A stretch of DNA of 64,000 bases, taken from assembly GCA_964448115.1 (NCBI GenBank), contig CAYUVA010000006.1, positions 1 through 64,000 on the forward strand. The letters run 5' to 3'. The DNA comes from CAYUVA01 sp964448115 [NCBI: uncultured bacterium] (GTDB lineage Bacteria > CAYUVA01). Every line of letters begins with the position of its first letter. The stretch's first letter is position 1. The notes beneath the pieces were generated by a model that saw only the letters and a program-made list of their open reading frames with translations, was not told where the DNA came from and did no database searches. Positions 45,303 through 54,456 of the stretch are shown here, in pieces. A program made the position numbers and the translations under genes.

Positions 45303-46727
45303 TCAGACTATCGCTAATGTCGGCATCAGGTTGAGGATGAGAGAAGGGAACAGACCAAGCGCGAAGATGCCTGCCATGCTAAGCACTATTACTAAACCAA
45401 GTGCAACCGGCAGCTTGATAAACGCAGCGCTCTGGCTATCTGCCATGAAGCTGCGCATGATCACCTTGAGGTAAAAGTAGGCTGCCACTACCGTGATAAG
45501 CAATCCGCCTAATGCCAGGGAATAAAGATGCCGGTCAACCAGAGCCTTGAATATAAGCAGCTTGCCGGTGAAGCCGACCGTGGGCGGTATCCCAGCCATG
45601 GCGAATATACCCAATCCAAGCGCATAAGCCACGAACGGACTCCCCTTTGCCAAGCCAGCGAGATCGTCGAGTGAGGGCGGCCGCCCCAGGTAATGTGCAA
45701 TGGCAACATAGGCGCCGAATACCAGGAAAACCATGAGGCTGTAACCGACCAGGTAAAACACCGCCGCTTGCGTAACATCGGGACCAACCGCAACCAGTGC
45801 CAGAACAATATAGCCAGCCTGCCCGATGCTCGAATAGGCGAGCAGCCGCTTCAGATCCCTCTGTGCTATGGCAACGAAATTGCCGATAAGCAGGGTGAGA
45901 ATAGCCATAAAAGCGATGAGCCAGGGGAAATAACCGTGTATCAGCAGAATAAAAACAGCAAAGCCGGCAGCCTTGGATGCGCTCATTAGGAATGCAGTAA
46001 CCGGATGGGGTGCTCCCTGATAGACATCGGGGATCCAGAAGTGAAACGGCGCCGCACCCATCTTGAAGCCGACACCGACCATTGCTAACGCCATGCCGAT
46101 AAACAGTAAAACTGTGCCATAATGACCAGCATCAATCGGGTAGTTAAAGAATGTAAAATCAGCCAGCAGCGTAGATCCGCTTCCACTCCCCCAGATAAAG
46201 GCGATGCCGAATATTAAGAATGCGCTGGCAAAGGCGCTGACTAAAAAGAACTTGAGCAGCCCCTCGCGCCCCATCGGCTCGCTTTTGCCATGGTATCCGA
46301 TCAATAGAAACATGGAGATCGATAAAAGCTCAAAGGCGATGATAAGAGTTATCAGGTCCGCGCTGCGCACCAGGATAAGCGCCCCAAAGGAAGCAGAGAA
46401 CAACAAGGCATAGTAGCTCCCTTGAAGATCAGGATAAATGCTCGGCGCTGATATGAGCACGGTAAATAAAAGCGACAGGTATATAATCAAAGAAAATACG
46501 AACCCTACATCGCTTCCCACCATCGCATTTCCGAAAATGTACTCCTGCGTCCAGTGCATGCAAGGACAGGCAGCCAGCAGAAACAGCGGTACCAGGGCTA
46601 GCACGATGCTTGTTCCCCAAAACGATCTCGCCCGCAAGCTAGTGAGATCCAATATCAGCATAACTACGGCAGCGACCAGAACCGCCGTCTCAGGTACGAA
46701 TAACGAGAAGTCTCCGAGTATATTCAT
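45303..46727 (-). CDS. nuoN: NADH-quinone oxidoreductase subunit N
   Basis: An antiporter-like membrane subunit of complex I that helps pump protons. Assignment to N rather than M rests on GVGFKMGAAPFHFWIPDVYQGAPHPVTAFL and SASKAAGFAV; NuoM would have KxPxxPFHTWLPDAHxEAP. Key charged residues are kept: Glu in IIAFELLSIS, Lys in the GFK and SASK blocks, and Lys in GFTGKLLIFK. At 474 residues with about 14 helices it is full length. Its ATG follows the nuoL stop after one base, so there is no room for nuoM between them. It is the last gene of the operon. Confidence 0.95.
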   Translation of the reverse strand: MNILGDFSLFVPETAVLVAAVVMLILDLTSLRARSFWGTSIVLALVPLFLLAACPCMHWTQEYIFGNAMVGSDVGFVFSLIIYLSLLFTVLISAPSIYPDLQGSYYALLFSASFGALILVRSADLITLIIAFELLSISMFLLIGYHGKSEPMGREGLLKFFLVSAFASAFLIFGIAFIWGSGSGSTLLADFTFFNYPIDAGHYGTVLLFIGMALAMVGVGFKMGAAPFHFWIPDVYQGAPHPVTAFLMSASKAAGFAVFILLIHGYFPWLIAFMAILTLLIGNFVAIAQRDLKRLLAYSSIGQAGYIVLALVAVGPDVTQAAVFYLVGYSLMVFLVFGAYVAIAHYLGRPPSLDDLAGLAKGSPFVAYALGLGIFAMAGIPPTVGFTGKLLIFKALVDRHLYSLALGGLLITVVAAYFYLKVIMRSFMADSQSAAFIKLPVALGLVIVLSMAGIFALGLFPSLILNLMPTLAIV

Positions 46728-46728
46728 A

Positions 46729-48753
46729 TCACACTAGAATGCTCAGGATTATCATTAGAGCTGATGCAGCGAAGAAATACAGTGCATAGTCCGGGAACCT
46801 GCCCGTCTGCAGGTACTTACCAGCCTGGGCAATACGTTTGACAATGGAGCCGAGCAGGTTCACCGCTCCGTCTATCACATAGATATCGAACACGAATGCC
46901 ATGATGCGGGCAAGTCCCTTGGTGCCATCGACAAAGATCCGGTAGTAGCTCTTATCGATGTACCAGCCATTATCGAAGCTCTTGAGCACTATATTCTTGA
47001 ATGCTCGCTGTTCCATAGCCAATGCGCCCTCACCGCCCTTACGGATGATGATAAGGTATAAGAAAAATAGCCCGATGAATGGCACCGCTATGGAGATCAG
47101 CAGAACCACGGTATGATTATGCAAAAGGGCGATCACAGGACAGTAGCCTTGCTCGCAGGTATCAGCCGTCTCTTCCCCTTGGTGATGCTCGACCGCCGCA
47201 TGTTCCGCAGGATGGACTGCCAGCTCCCTGGCAAAGGGGTATGTGGAGTGCAAGTAATGCTCGATGTGCGGCTTGCCGTGAAGCTCAGCGGGGACATTTA
47301 CATACCCGCCGATCACCGACAACACTGCCAGCGCGACCAACGGATAAAGCATCACCTTTGGCGACTCGTGGGGATGGATCTCGTGTCCATAGCGCGGCTT
47401 GTCGCAGAAGGTCAAATAGACCGCGCGGAAGGTGTAAAAGGCGGTCAAGCCAGCGGTTACCAGGCTGATCGCCCAGAACCAGTAATAGACATCGTATCCG
47501 CTCTGCGCCTTGTGCAGGGTGCTTGCCAGTATCTCGTCCTTGGAGAAGAAGCCGCTCAATAGCGGAAGCCCAGAGAGGGCGGCAGCCCCGATGATAAAGG
47601 TAAAAAAGGTGCCCGGCATCTGCTTCTTCAGACCACCCATGCGCCTCATATCCTGCTCCTCGTGCATGCCGTGGATGACCGAACCGCTGCCCAAGAATAG
47701 GAGAGCCTTGAAGAATGCGTGGGTCATCAGATGAAAGAAGGCAGCAGCGAAAGCGCCTACACCGCAGGCTACAAACATATAACCGAGTTGGCTGATGGTC
47801 GAGTAGGCGAGCACCTGCTTGATGTCATACCTGGTCAGCGCAATGGTGGCAGCGACAAGGGCGGTCGCAACCCCGATGAAGGCGATGATGGTGAGAATAT
47901 ACGGCGCCATGACAAAGAGAACCTGGCAGCGCATCACCATATAGACACCAGCGGTTACCATGGTAGCAGCATGGATCAGGGCGCTGACCGGAGTGGGACC
48001 CTCCATCGCATCCGGAAGCCAGACAAATAATGGGATCTGCGCAGACTTGGCGGTTGCACCCCAGAAAAGTAGCGCGGCGATGCCGAAAAGGGTCATCGGA
48101 GCAACCGTGGATAGAACCTCAACTTTCAGCACATCATCGAAGTTCCAACTGCCAAAGAGCGTGAATATCCACGCCATGCCGAGTAAGAATCCGAAGTCTC
48201 CCACCCGGTTGGTCAGAAATGCCTTGACCGCTGCATCCGAGGCGCTCTTCTTCCTGTACCAGAAGCCGATCAGCAGATAAGACGACAGCCCGACACCCTC
48301 CCAGCCGATGAACATGGTGAAGAAGTTGCCACTTAGCACCAAGGTTAGCATCATGAAGATAAACAGGTTCATATACGCGAAGAATCTATAGTAAGACTCC
48401 TCGTGAGCCATGTACCCGATGGAATAGACATGGATGATGAAGCCGACCCCGGTAACAACCAGCAGCATAAGCAAAGATAAAGGATCGAAGATCAGATTGA
48501 GCTTGACATCGAAATCCCCCAGCCGCATCAGGGTGTAAATATCTAGCACCTGGTGGCGATACTCGGCTGGGAGCATTGTATTGCCGATAAATAGAAGCAC
48601 ACCGAGCAAAAACGAGATAAGCACGCTTCCACAGGCGATGATATGCACCGTGCGCCTGCTAAATACCGTCCTGCCCAGCAAGCCGTTGAGCACAAACCCA
48701 GCCAGGGGCATAAGTATGGTCATAAACAGCATTGTCCTGGTCGATTCTACCAT
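46729..48753 (-). CDS. nuoL: NADH-quinone oxidoreductase subunit L
   Basis: The largest antiporter-like subunit (674 residues), carrying the long lateral helix at its C-terminal end. Landmarks are SIGYMAHEESYYRFFAYMNLF, FIGWEGVGLSSYLLIGFWY (with the conserved Glu), TAKSAQIPLFVWLPDAMEGPTPVSALIHAATMVTAGVY, HAFFKALLFLGSGSVIHG and the terminal FDNGWYIDKSYYRIFVDG. The His/Glu-rich loop near residue 540 (HPAEHAAVEHHQGEE) is a longer insertion than usual. The start overlaps the nuoK stop by seven bases. Confidence 0.97.
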   Translation of the reverse strand: MVESTRTMLFMTILMPLAGFVLNGLLGRTVFSRRTVHIIACGSVLISFLLGVLLFIGNTMLPAEYRHQVLDIYTLMRLGDFDVKLNLIFDPLSLLMLLVVTGVGFIIHVYSIGYMAHEESYYRFFAYMNLFIFMMLTLVLSGNFFTMFIGWEGVGLSSYLLIGFWYRKKSASDAAVKAFLTNRVGDFGFLLGMAWIFTLFGSWNFDDVLKVEVLSTVAPMTLFGIAALLFWGATAKSAQIPLFVWLPDAMEGPTPVSALIHAATMVTAGVYMVMRCQVLFVMAPYILTIIAFIGVATALVAATIALTRYDIKQVLAYSTISQLGYMFVACGVGAFAAAFFHLMTHAFFKALLFLGSGSVIHGMHEEQDMRRMGGLKKQMPGTFFTFIIGAAALSGLPLLSGFFSKDEILASTLHKAQSGYDVYYWFWAISLVTAGLTAFYTFRAVYLTFCDKPRYGHEIHPHESPKVMLYPLVALAVLSVIGGYVNVPAELHGKPHIEHYLHSTYPFARELAVHPAEHAAVEHHQGEETADTCEQGYCPVIALLHNHTVVLLISIAVPFIGLFFLYLIIIRKGGEGALAMEQRAFKNIVLKSFDNGWYIDKSYYRIFVDGTKGLARIMAFVFDIYVIDGAVNLLGSIVKRIAQAGKYLQTGRFPDYALYFFAASALMIILSILV

Positions 48754-49049
48754 TTGAGCATATCCATCTCGTTAATATCGCTGTAGTCCTTGTCCCGGTA
48801 GATGAAGATGATGATAGCCAGCCCGATGGCAGCCTCGGCGGCAGCCAGCGCAAGCACGAAGATGATCATCACCTCGCCGCGCACATTGTTCATGTACTTG
48901 GCAAATGCCATCAGCACAAGGTTCGCCGAGTTGAGCATAAGCTCGATGCCCATGAAAATTGCCAACGGATTTCTTCGCGCCAGGCAGACTATAGCTCCGA
49001 TGATAAACAGGATTACAGCCAGAATAATATAATGACCGACATGTATCAT
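48747..49049 (-). CDS. nuoK: NADH-quinone oxidoreductase subunit K
   Basis: A 100-residue three-helix subunit with the conserved block ARRNPLAIFMGIELMLNSANLVLMAF (membrane glutamate in GIELML) and ALAAAEAAIGLAIIIF (second glutamate). It lines the proton path between NuoH/A/J and the antiporter subunits. It overlaps nuoJ by four bases and nuoL by seven. Confidence 0.97.
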   Translation of the reverse strand: MIHVGHYIILAVILFIIGAIVCLARRNPLAIFMGIELMLNSANLVLMAFAKYMNNVRGEVMIIFVLALAAAEAAIGLAIIIFIYRDKDYSDINEMDMLKW

Positions 49050-49594
49050 CTAATGGCTCTCCCTTCATCCCTTGGTTGGCTCTGCCGGGCAAAGTAGATC
49101 AAGCCTATCAGCGCTGCCAGCAATAAGACCGAGATAAGCTCGAAGGCAAAGTAATACTCGGTAAGCAGGACATGGCTGACCTGGTAAGCGGTGCTTTGAA
49201 CCGGATCGAAGACCTCCGCCTGGCTAGGCTGGTAATGGCTCGGCTGCATCCCCCTCAACATGCCGAAAATTACGAAAAATGGCGTGCAGAACGCAACCGA
49301 GATTAAGATCATAAGAGCAATCTTGCCAGATCGTTTCCTTGCCGCATACGGGGAGGGCTTGAAATCTAAAAGCATAATCACGATGACGAACAGGACCATG
49401 ATGGCGCCGGCATAGACGATCACCTGGAGTATAGCCAGGAACTCCGCTCCCATAAGTAAAAACAGCCCGGCAATGGCAAGGATAGTTACCACCAGGAACA
49501 GGGCATTATTGACTAGGTTGCGATGTAGCAATAGCCCCAGCGCCCCGCCGATCGCTATCGCTGCCAAGATGTAAAAAATTGCTATGCTCGCCAT
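49046..49594 (-). CDS. nuoJ: NADH-quinone oxidoreductase subunit J
   Basis: A 182-residue, five-helix subunit. The conserved block FLAILQVIVYAGAIMVLFVIVIMLL includes the helix that rearranges during turnover. It starts four bases after the nuoH stop and overlaps nuoK by four bases. Confidence 0.96.
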   Translation of the reverse strand: MASIAIFYILAAIAIGGALGLLLHRNLVNNALFLVVTILAIAGLFLLMGAEFLAILQVIVYAGAIMVLFVIVIMLLDFKPSPYAARKRSGKIALMILISVAFCTPFFVIFGMLRGMQPSHYQPSQAEVFDPVQSTAYQVSHVLLTEYYFAFELISVLLLAALIGLIYFARQSQPRDEGRAIR

Positions 49595-49598
49595 GTCT

Positions 49599-50615
49599 TT
49601 ATTTCAAGTATATGATGTAAAAGCCTGTCCAAAGGATGTTCAAAAGCGCCAGGGGGAACAAGAAGTACCACCCAAAGCGCACCAACTGGTCGAAGCGAAG
49701 CCTGGGGAGTGTCCCCCGCACCCAGATAAAGAAGAATATGAAGAAAGCCATCTTGCCTAAAAGCCAGAAGATGCCTGGAATATAGGTGAATGGCGCAAAG
49801 GGTATCAGCGGCTTGTAGCCGCCTAAAAAAAGCGTGGAGGCGATCAGCGATACAACCACTAGATGCACATACTCACCTAGGAAAAACAGGGCAAACTTCA
49901 TCCCGCTGTACTCGACATTGTACCCGCTGACCAGCTCAGCCTCTGCCTCGGGAAGATCGAACGGGGTGCGGTTCATCTCCGCCATAGCGGCGATGAGATA
50001 AGCCAGAAATCCGAGCGGTTGCACCAGGATAAACGGGTACCTGCCCTGTGCCTCGACGATGCTGGTCAGGTTAAGGCTGCCGGTGATCATCACGATCCCG
50101 ATCACGGAGAGCCCCAATCCAAGCTCGTAGCTTATCATCTGCGAGGTCGCCCGGACTCCGCCGATAAGCGACCACTTGTTCCTAGACGCCCAGCCACCCA
50201 GCGCAGTGCCATAAACTGCAAGCGATGATAGAGCGAACAGCACCAGGAGCCCGACCTCCATATCGGCTATGGTCAACGAGACCGGCTCAAAGAAAAGTCC
50301 GAACAGCGTGGTTTCAGGGATGATCGGGATCACCGATACCATCAGCATGGCTGGGATGACAAGAAAAGCTGGCGCCAAATAATAAAGCATCTTGCGCACA
50401 TCAGCGGGGATAAGGTTCTCCTTGAACTGAAGCTTGATGAAGTCAGCAAAGGGCTGGAACAGTCCCCATGGACCAATGCGGTTGGGTCCTGGTCTCAGTT
50501 GTATCCAGCCGAGTATCTTGCGCTCGAACAGCACCGCATAAGGCATGACTATCATCAGTCCGCCGAAGACGAGCAGAACCTTGATCAGGGCTATGAGCCA
50601 CGGCGAGGAGATCAT
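49599..50615 (-). CDS. nuoH: NADH-quinone oxidoreductase subunit H
   Basis: The membrane subunit that forms part of the quinone chamber. Signatures are LFERKILGWIQLRPGPNRIGPWGLFQPFADFIKL, AEMNRTPFDLPEAEAELVSGYNVEYSGMKFALFFLGEY and WVRGTLPRLRFDQLVRFGW. Length 338 residues is normal. A 286-base gap containing a palindromic repeat separates it from nuoA, unlike all other junctions in the operon, so it may need its own promoter or read-through across the repeat. Confidence 0.97.
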   Translation of the reverse strand: MISSPWLIALIKVLLVFGGLMIVMPYAVLFERKILGWIQLRPGPNRIGPWGLFQPFADFIKLQFKENLIPADVRKMLYYLAPAFLVIPAMLMVSVIPIIPETTLFGLFFEPVSLTIADMEVGLLVLFALSSLAVYGTALGGWASRNKWSLIGGVRATSQMISYELGLGLSVIGIVMITGSLNLTSIVEAQGRYPFILVQPLGFLAYLIAAMAEMNRTPFDLPEAEAELVSGYNVEYSGMKFALFFLGEYVHLVVVSLIASTLFLGGYKPLIPFAPFTYIPGIFWLLGKMAFFIFFFIWVRGTLPRLRFDQLVRFGWYFLFPLALLNILWTGFYIIYLK

Positions 50616-50656
50616 GCCGAACCCCCTATTGATGATGTCTCAAACCCCCTAAAACC

Positions 50657-50790
50657 TGTCATCCCGAGCGCAGTCCCAACTCCGCTGGAAATTGAGACGA
50701 AGTCGAGGGATCTCAGCAAGGCAATGATTACAAAGAGATTCCTCCACTCGCTTGTCCCGAAAAATTGGAACAAGCTCAATCGGAATGACA
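50657..50790. repeat. MITE-like palindromic element inside the nuo operon
   Basis: The ends are inverted: TGTCATCCCGA at 50657 and TCGGAATGACA ending at 50790 (one mismatch). An inner pair, CGAGGGATCTC and GAGATTCCTCC, is also inverted, so the 134 bases fold into an imperfect long hairpin. It resembles the widely distributed TGTCATTCCGAGCG-type repeats of bacterial genomes. No transposase is encoded. It fills the nuoA-nuoH gap. Confidence 0.8.
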
Positions 50791-50901
50791 TATTTCGGAT
50801 TTGCCTTGACCTTTTTGGACAGACTGCCCTTGTTTGGCGCATCCGCTCGGTTGACACTCTCTTTATATTTCCTCTTATCATTCTATCACTTCATATCATG
50901 T

Positions 50902-51246
50902 CTAAAAGTGAAAAACATTCTTCTTGACAGCATAAAGATATCCCAACAACACGAAGAATAGAAAAACGCCCATCTCGATAAGCCCGAACAAGCCAAGATC
51001 CTTGAAGATCACCGCCCAGGGGTAGAAGAATACTACCTCGATATCGAATATAAGGAAAATCAAGGCGACCACGAAGAACTTGACGCTGTAGCGCACATAA
51101 GTCTTTGTTGGCGGGATACCGCACTCGTAGGTCTCCTGCTTGATCGGGTTGGGGGAGACGCCGCCAAGTATGCGCTGGAAGAAGACCACCGCCACGACGA
51201 ATAGAAGTGCGAACAGAAACAGTATGAAAAAGGCGAGATACTCCAT
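50902..51246 (-). CDS. nuoA: NADH-quinone oxidoreductase subunit A
   Basis: A three-helix subunit of 114 residues. The signatures are YECGIPPTKTYVRYSVKFFVVALIFLIFDIEVVFFYPWAV. The ATG at 51246 overlaps the nuoI stop by one base (TAATG), which is why the six upstream codons are not used. In most bacteria nuoA is the first gene of the operon; here it lies between nuoI and the repeat before nuoH. Confidence 0.95.
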   Translation of the reverse strand: MEYLAFFILFLFALLFVVAVVFFQRILGGVSPNPIKQETYECGIPPTKTYVRYSVKFFVVALIFLIFDIEVVFFYPWAVIFKDLGLFGLIEMGVFLFFVLLGYLYAVKKNVFHF

Positions 51247-51716
51247 TACTTCTGCTTCCCCCACTTCTTTATTATATCGTGATGTACTCCGCCGCGGGCA
51301 AGAAGCGCCTCCTTGTTATAAATCAAGGACTGGCGGCTCGGTCCCTGGAACGCCCATTCTTTCTTGCAGAAGATAGCCTGCTCAGGGCAGACCTCCTCGC
51401 AGAACCCGCAGAAGATGCACTTGTTCATATCGATGGTGAACTCGGCAGGGTACTTTTCAACCTTGTTATCTTCGGGCAGCTCCCCAGCTTTTATTGAGAT
51501 AGCCTGCGGGGGGCAGATGAACTCGCAGAGGCAGCAAGCCACGCACTTAGCTCTTCCATCCTGGTCGGTTACTAGCACTGGCGCGCCGCGATAGTTGTCC
51601 TGAACCTGCCAGACAACGAACGGGTGCGGGATAGTAGAGTGGGGGCGCAGCATGTTGCGCAGCGTGATCGAGAGACCGCGCACGAACTCGAAGGCTATGC
51701 TGAATGGATTGCTCAT
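51246..51716 (-). CDS. nuoI: NADH-quinone oxidoreductase subunit I
   Basis: A ferredoxin-like subunit that holds clusters N6a and N6b. Two CxxCxxCxxxCP motifs are intact: CVACCLCEFICP and CIFCGFCEEVCP. The N-terminal amphipathic part (RGLSITLRNMLRPHS) packs against the membrane arm. It overlaps nuoG by four bases and nuoA by one. Confidence 0.97.
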   Translation of the reverse strand: MSNPFSIAFEFVRGLSITLRNMLRPHSTIPHPFVVWQVQDNYRGAPVLVTDQDGRAKCVACCLCEFICPPQAISIKAGELPEDNKVEKYPAEFTIDMNKCIFCGFCEEVCPEQAIFCKKEWAFQGPSRQSLIYNKEALLARGGVHHDIIKKWGKQK

Positions 51717-53188
51717 GCGGTTACGCCCTTTGCTATCATGGCTAGCAGGTTTATTATCTCGCTCTCTGTTTTCACGCTCTCCGGCTTCTCTGCGCCGGGG
51801 GTGAAGTGCTGCGTGATGCCCTGGAAATTAGTCCAGTCCCCCTCTTTCTCTGTATAGACCGCTGATGGGAGTATGATGCCGAAGTAAGAGTTGGTGCTAT
51901 GCGAGCTGGTGCCGACGAATATCGACTGTTGAAGCACCTTTGCCACATTTCCCGAGGCAGCCTCGCCTAGCCAGTTATCGCGGAAGGAGAGCACGAAATC
52001 AACGCCTTGCTTTTCGATCAGGTCAAGGATCTCGCCATCGGTCTCAAATAGCTTATATCCGAGCTGCTTCAAGCCGTATGCGTTGGGTCCCTTGTCAGCC
52101 CTGATCAGCAGCTCATCATCCTGCCCGGCGACGAGGCTCTTGAAGCCAAAGATCGCCTGGGGGAAGATATCCTTGAAGGTCTCCATTAGCAAGCTCGCCT
52201 CCTGGTTGCTCAGCCACTCGCTGGCAAGGATGAGCTGTTTTGCCTTGCGCTCCCTGCCGGCTTGCAAAAGCATCTCCCTGCACTGTGGCACGGCTTGCTC
52301 CCAACCGACGCTCTCGAAGGCGCTCTTCAGCTTGCGCCAGGGGGTGAGGATGCGCTTAGGTGAATAGGCTTCCTTGTAGGACTCCCGTCCCTTGTCGCAC
52401 ATCCAGTAACCGTTGACCATCTCGTTGTATCTAGGAAGGATGCGCCGAACCACGAACCTTCTCGACTGCAGCCATATATTGCACCCCCGCGAGCACATGG
52501 GGCAGATAGACTCGAAGGAGCGCAGAAACCAAACCCGATCCTTGAAGCGGAAATCCTTGGAGGTAAGCGCGCCGACCGGGCAAAGATCCACCGTGTTCAG
52601 CGAGTAGGGATCATCGAACGGCTGACCCGGCGCGGTTGCTACCGAGTTGCGATCCCCCCTTGCGATAAAGGTGAGCTGTTCGCTTTTGGATACCTCAGTG
52701 CAGAAGCGGATGCAGCGCGAGCACTTGATGCAGCGCTCGCCATCGTAAACGATGCGCGGACCTATGGGATATCGCTTGCGATCTTTCTCCTTGGGGAACT
52801 CGAAGCGGCTCCTTCCCCTGCCGCAGTCGTAGGCATAGTCCTGCAGCAGGCACTCGCCAGCCTGGTCGCAGATCGGGCAATCGAGCGGGTGATTTATCAG
52901 TTGGAACTCCATAGCCGCTGCCCTTGCTACAAGCACCGGCTGCGTATTCGTATATACCTTCATCCCCTGGGTAGGGGAGAGCTTGCATGCGATGGTAGGA
53001 TTCGGATTATCTCCAACTTGTACCATGCACAGCCGGCAGTTGCCGGCAACCGACAGCGCTGGATGATAGCAAAGATGAGGTATGTATATATCATTAGCCA
53101 GGGCGACCTCGAGGACATTGCTTCCCTTGTTAGCCACAATCTCGCGGTCGTTTAAGAAGAATGTAATCCTGTCGCTATCCTTGCTCAT
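51713..53188 (-). CDS. nuoG: NADH-quinone oxidoreductase subunit G (short form)
   Basis: The iron-sulfur subunit with, in order, a plant-type [2Fe-2S] domain (HLCYHPALSVAGNCRLCMVQVG...ACKLSP), the His-Cys3 [4Fe-4S] motif (HPLDCPICDQAGEC), a [4Fe-4S] pair (RCIKCSRCIRFC...LCPVGAL) and another cluster motif (CPMCSRGCNIWL). The remaining ~240 residues are a shortened molybdopterin-like domain, so the total of 491 residues is well below the ~780-900 of many NuoG proteins. It overlaps nuoF and nuoI by four bases each. Confidence 0.93.
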   Translation of the reverse strand: MSKDSDRITFFLNDREIVANKGSNVLEVALANDIYIPHLCYHPALSVAGNCRLCMVQVGDNPNPTIACKLSPTQGMKVYTNTQPVLVARAAAMEFQLINHPLDCPICDQAGECLLQDYAYDCGRGRSRFEFPKEKDRKRYPIGPRIVYDGERCIKCSRCIRFCTEVSKSEQLTFIARGDRNSVATAPGQPFDDPYSLNTVDLCPVGALTSKDFRFKDRVWFLRSFESICPMCSRGCNIWLQSRRFVVRRILPRYNEMVNGYWMCDKGRESYKEAYSPKRILTPWRKLKSAFESVGWEQAVPQCREMLLQAGRERKAKQLILASEWLSNQEASLLMETFKDIFPQAIFGFKSLVAGQDDELLIRADKGPNAYGLKQLGYKLFETDGEILDLIEKQGVDFVLSFRDNWLGEAASGNVAKVLQQSIFVGTSSHSTNSYFGIILPSAVYTEKEGDWTNFQGITQHFTPGAEKPESVKTESEIINLLAMIAKGVTA

Positions 53189-54456
53189 TCAGCCACTTGC
53201 GCCTTTGAACCCGATTTGATGTATCTCATGAATTCGTCCCTGAACTTGGTAACGAAGCTCTTGACCGGCATAGCGGCGGCTGCTCCCAGCGCGCATATAG
53301 TCCTGCCGTTTATGTTATCCGAGATCTCGCATAGCAGATCCAGGTCCGACTCCTTGCCGTTGCCCTTGAGTATGCGGTCGATGATCTTGAGCATCCATCG
53401 GCAGCCCTCGCGGCAGGGGACGCACTGACCGCAGGTCTCGTGGGTATAAAAGCGAGTGATGTTCCATAGCGCCCTGACCATATCGACCGTCTCGTCCATC
53501 ACGATAACCGCTGCGGATCCCAAGAATGTGCCCTTTGCCTGCAGGGCATCGAAGTCCATTGCCACATCGATCTCGCTCGCCTTGAGCAGCGGCACCGATG
53601 ACCCGCCGGGGATGACCGCCTTGAGCTTATTGTCGTTGCGGATGCCCCCGCAGTGCTCGTAGATCAGCTCCTTGAGGTTGATGCCCATGGGGAACTCATA
53701 GACCCCCTGTTTCTTGACATGACCGCTGACGCAGTAGAGCTTGGGTCCGTAATTCTTCTCCCTGCCGTAGCTCTTGAACCAATCGACCCCCTTGTTCATT
53801 ATCATACCTGCGAGGGTAAGCGTCTCCACATTGTTGACCGTAGTGGGCAGGTTCCAGGCGCCGGCGGTGGCGGGGAAGGGTGGCTTGGGTCTCGGATAGC
53901 CGCGTCGCCCCTCAAGCGAGCTGATCAAGCCCATCTCCTCGCCGCAGATATAAGCGCCCGAGCCCCTGTCTATGACCAGGTCGCAACTGAACTTGGATCC
54001 AAGAATATTCTTTCCGAGATAACCAGCGGCATAAGCCTCCTCGATCGCTTTATTCATTGATGCGAAGCTGTCTGGGTACTCGCCCCTGATATAAATGTAC
54101 GCAGTATCAGCACGGTTGGCGTAAGCAGCGGTCAGGATGCCCTCGATGAGTAAATGAGGGGCATTCTCCATTATGACCCGGTCCTTGAAGGTCCCCGGTT
54201 CGGATTCATCAGCGTTGCAAATAAGGATATGCCGGCGATCATCCTTGGGCACGAAAGACCACTTGACGCCAGCGGGGAAGCCAGCGCCGCCGCAGCCACG
54301 CAGTTGGCTATCCTTGATGGTTGCGATAACATCATCGGGGCTAAGCTCATGAAGGGTCTTCTTAAGCGCCTCGTAGCCGCCCATGGCAAGATAGTCCTTC
54401 AGGCTCTTGGCTCTGGCATCCTTGGTATAGGCGGTTATCTCCTCGATCTGCTTCAT
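53185..54456 (-). CDS. nuoF: NADH-quinone oxidoreductase subunit F
   Basis: The NADH- and FMN-binding subunit. RGCGGAGFPAGVKWSFVP and ESEPGTFKDR form the flavin/NADH site, YIYIRGEYPDS and GAYICGEEMGLISSLEG are typical, and ETCGQCVPCREGC plus a later Cys (GRTICALG) hold cluster N3. Length 423 is normal. AGGGAT before the ATG lies at the end of nuoE, and the genes abut. Confidence 0.97.
   Translation of the reverse strand: MKQIEEITAYTKDARAKSLKDYLAMGGYEALKKTLHELSPDDVIATIKDSQLRGCGGAGFPAGVKWSFVPKDDRRHILICNADESEPGTFKDRVIMENAPHLLIEGILTAAYANRADTAYIYIRGEYPDSFASMNKAIEEAYAAGYLGKNILGSKFSCDLVIDRGSGAYICGEEMGLISSLEGRRGYPRPKPPFPATAGAWNLPTTVNNVETLTLAGMIMNKGVDWFKSYGREKNYGPKLYCVSGHVKKQGVYEFPMGINLKELIYEHCGGIRNDNKLKAVIPGGSSVPLLKASEIDVAMDFDALQAKGTFLGSAAVIVMDETVDMVRALWNITRFYTHETCGQCVPCREGCRWMLKIIDRILKGNGKESDLDLLCEISDNINGRTICALGAAAAMPVKSFVTKFRDEFMRYIKSGSKAQVAE

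Noticed and set aside
45303-46727. This gene as nuoM
   Set aside because: The PFHFWIPDVYQGAP and SASKAAGFA blocks are NuoN-type, and NuoM's LPDAHxEAP block is absent.
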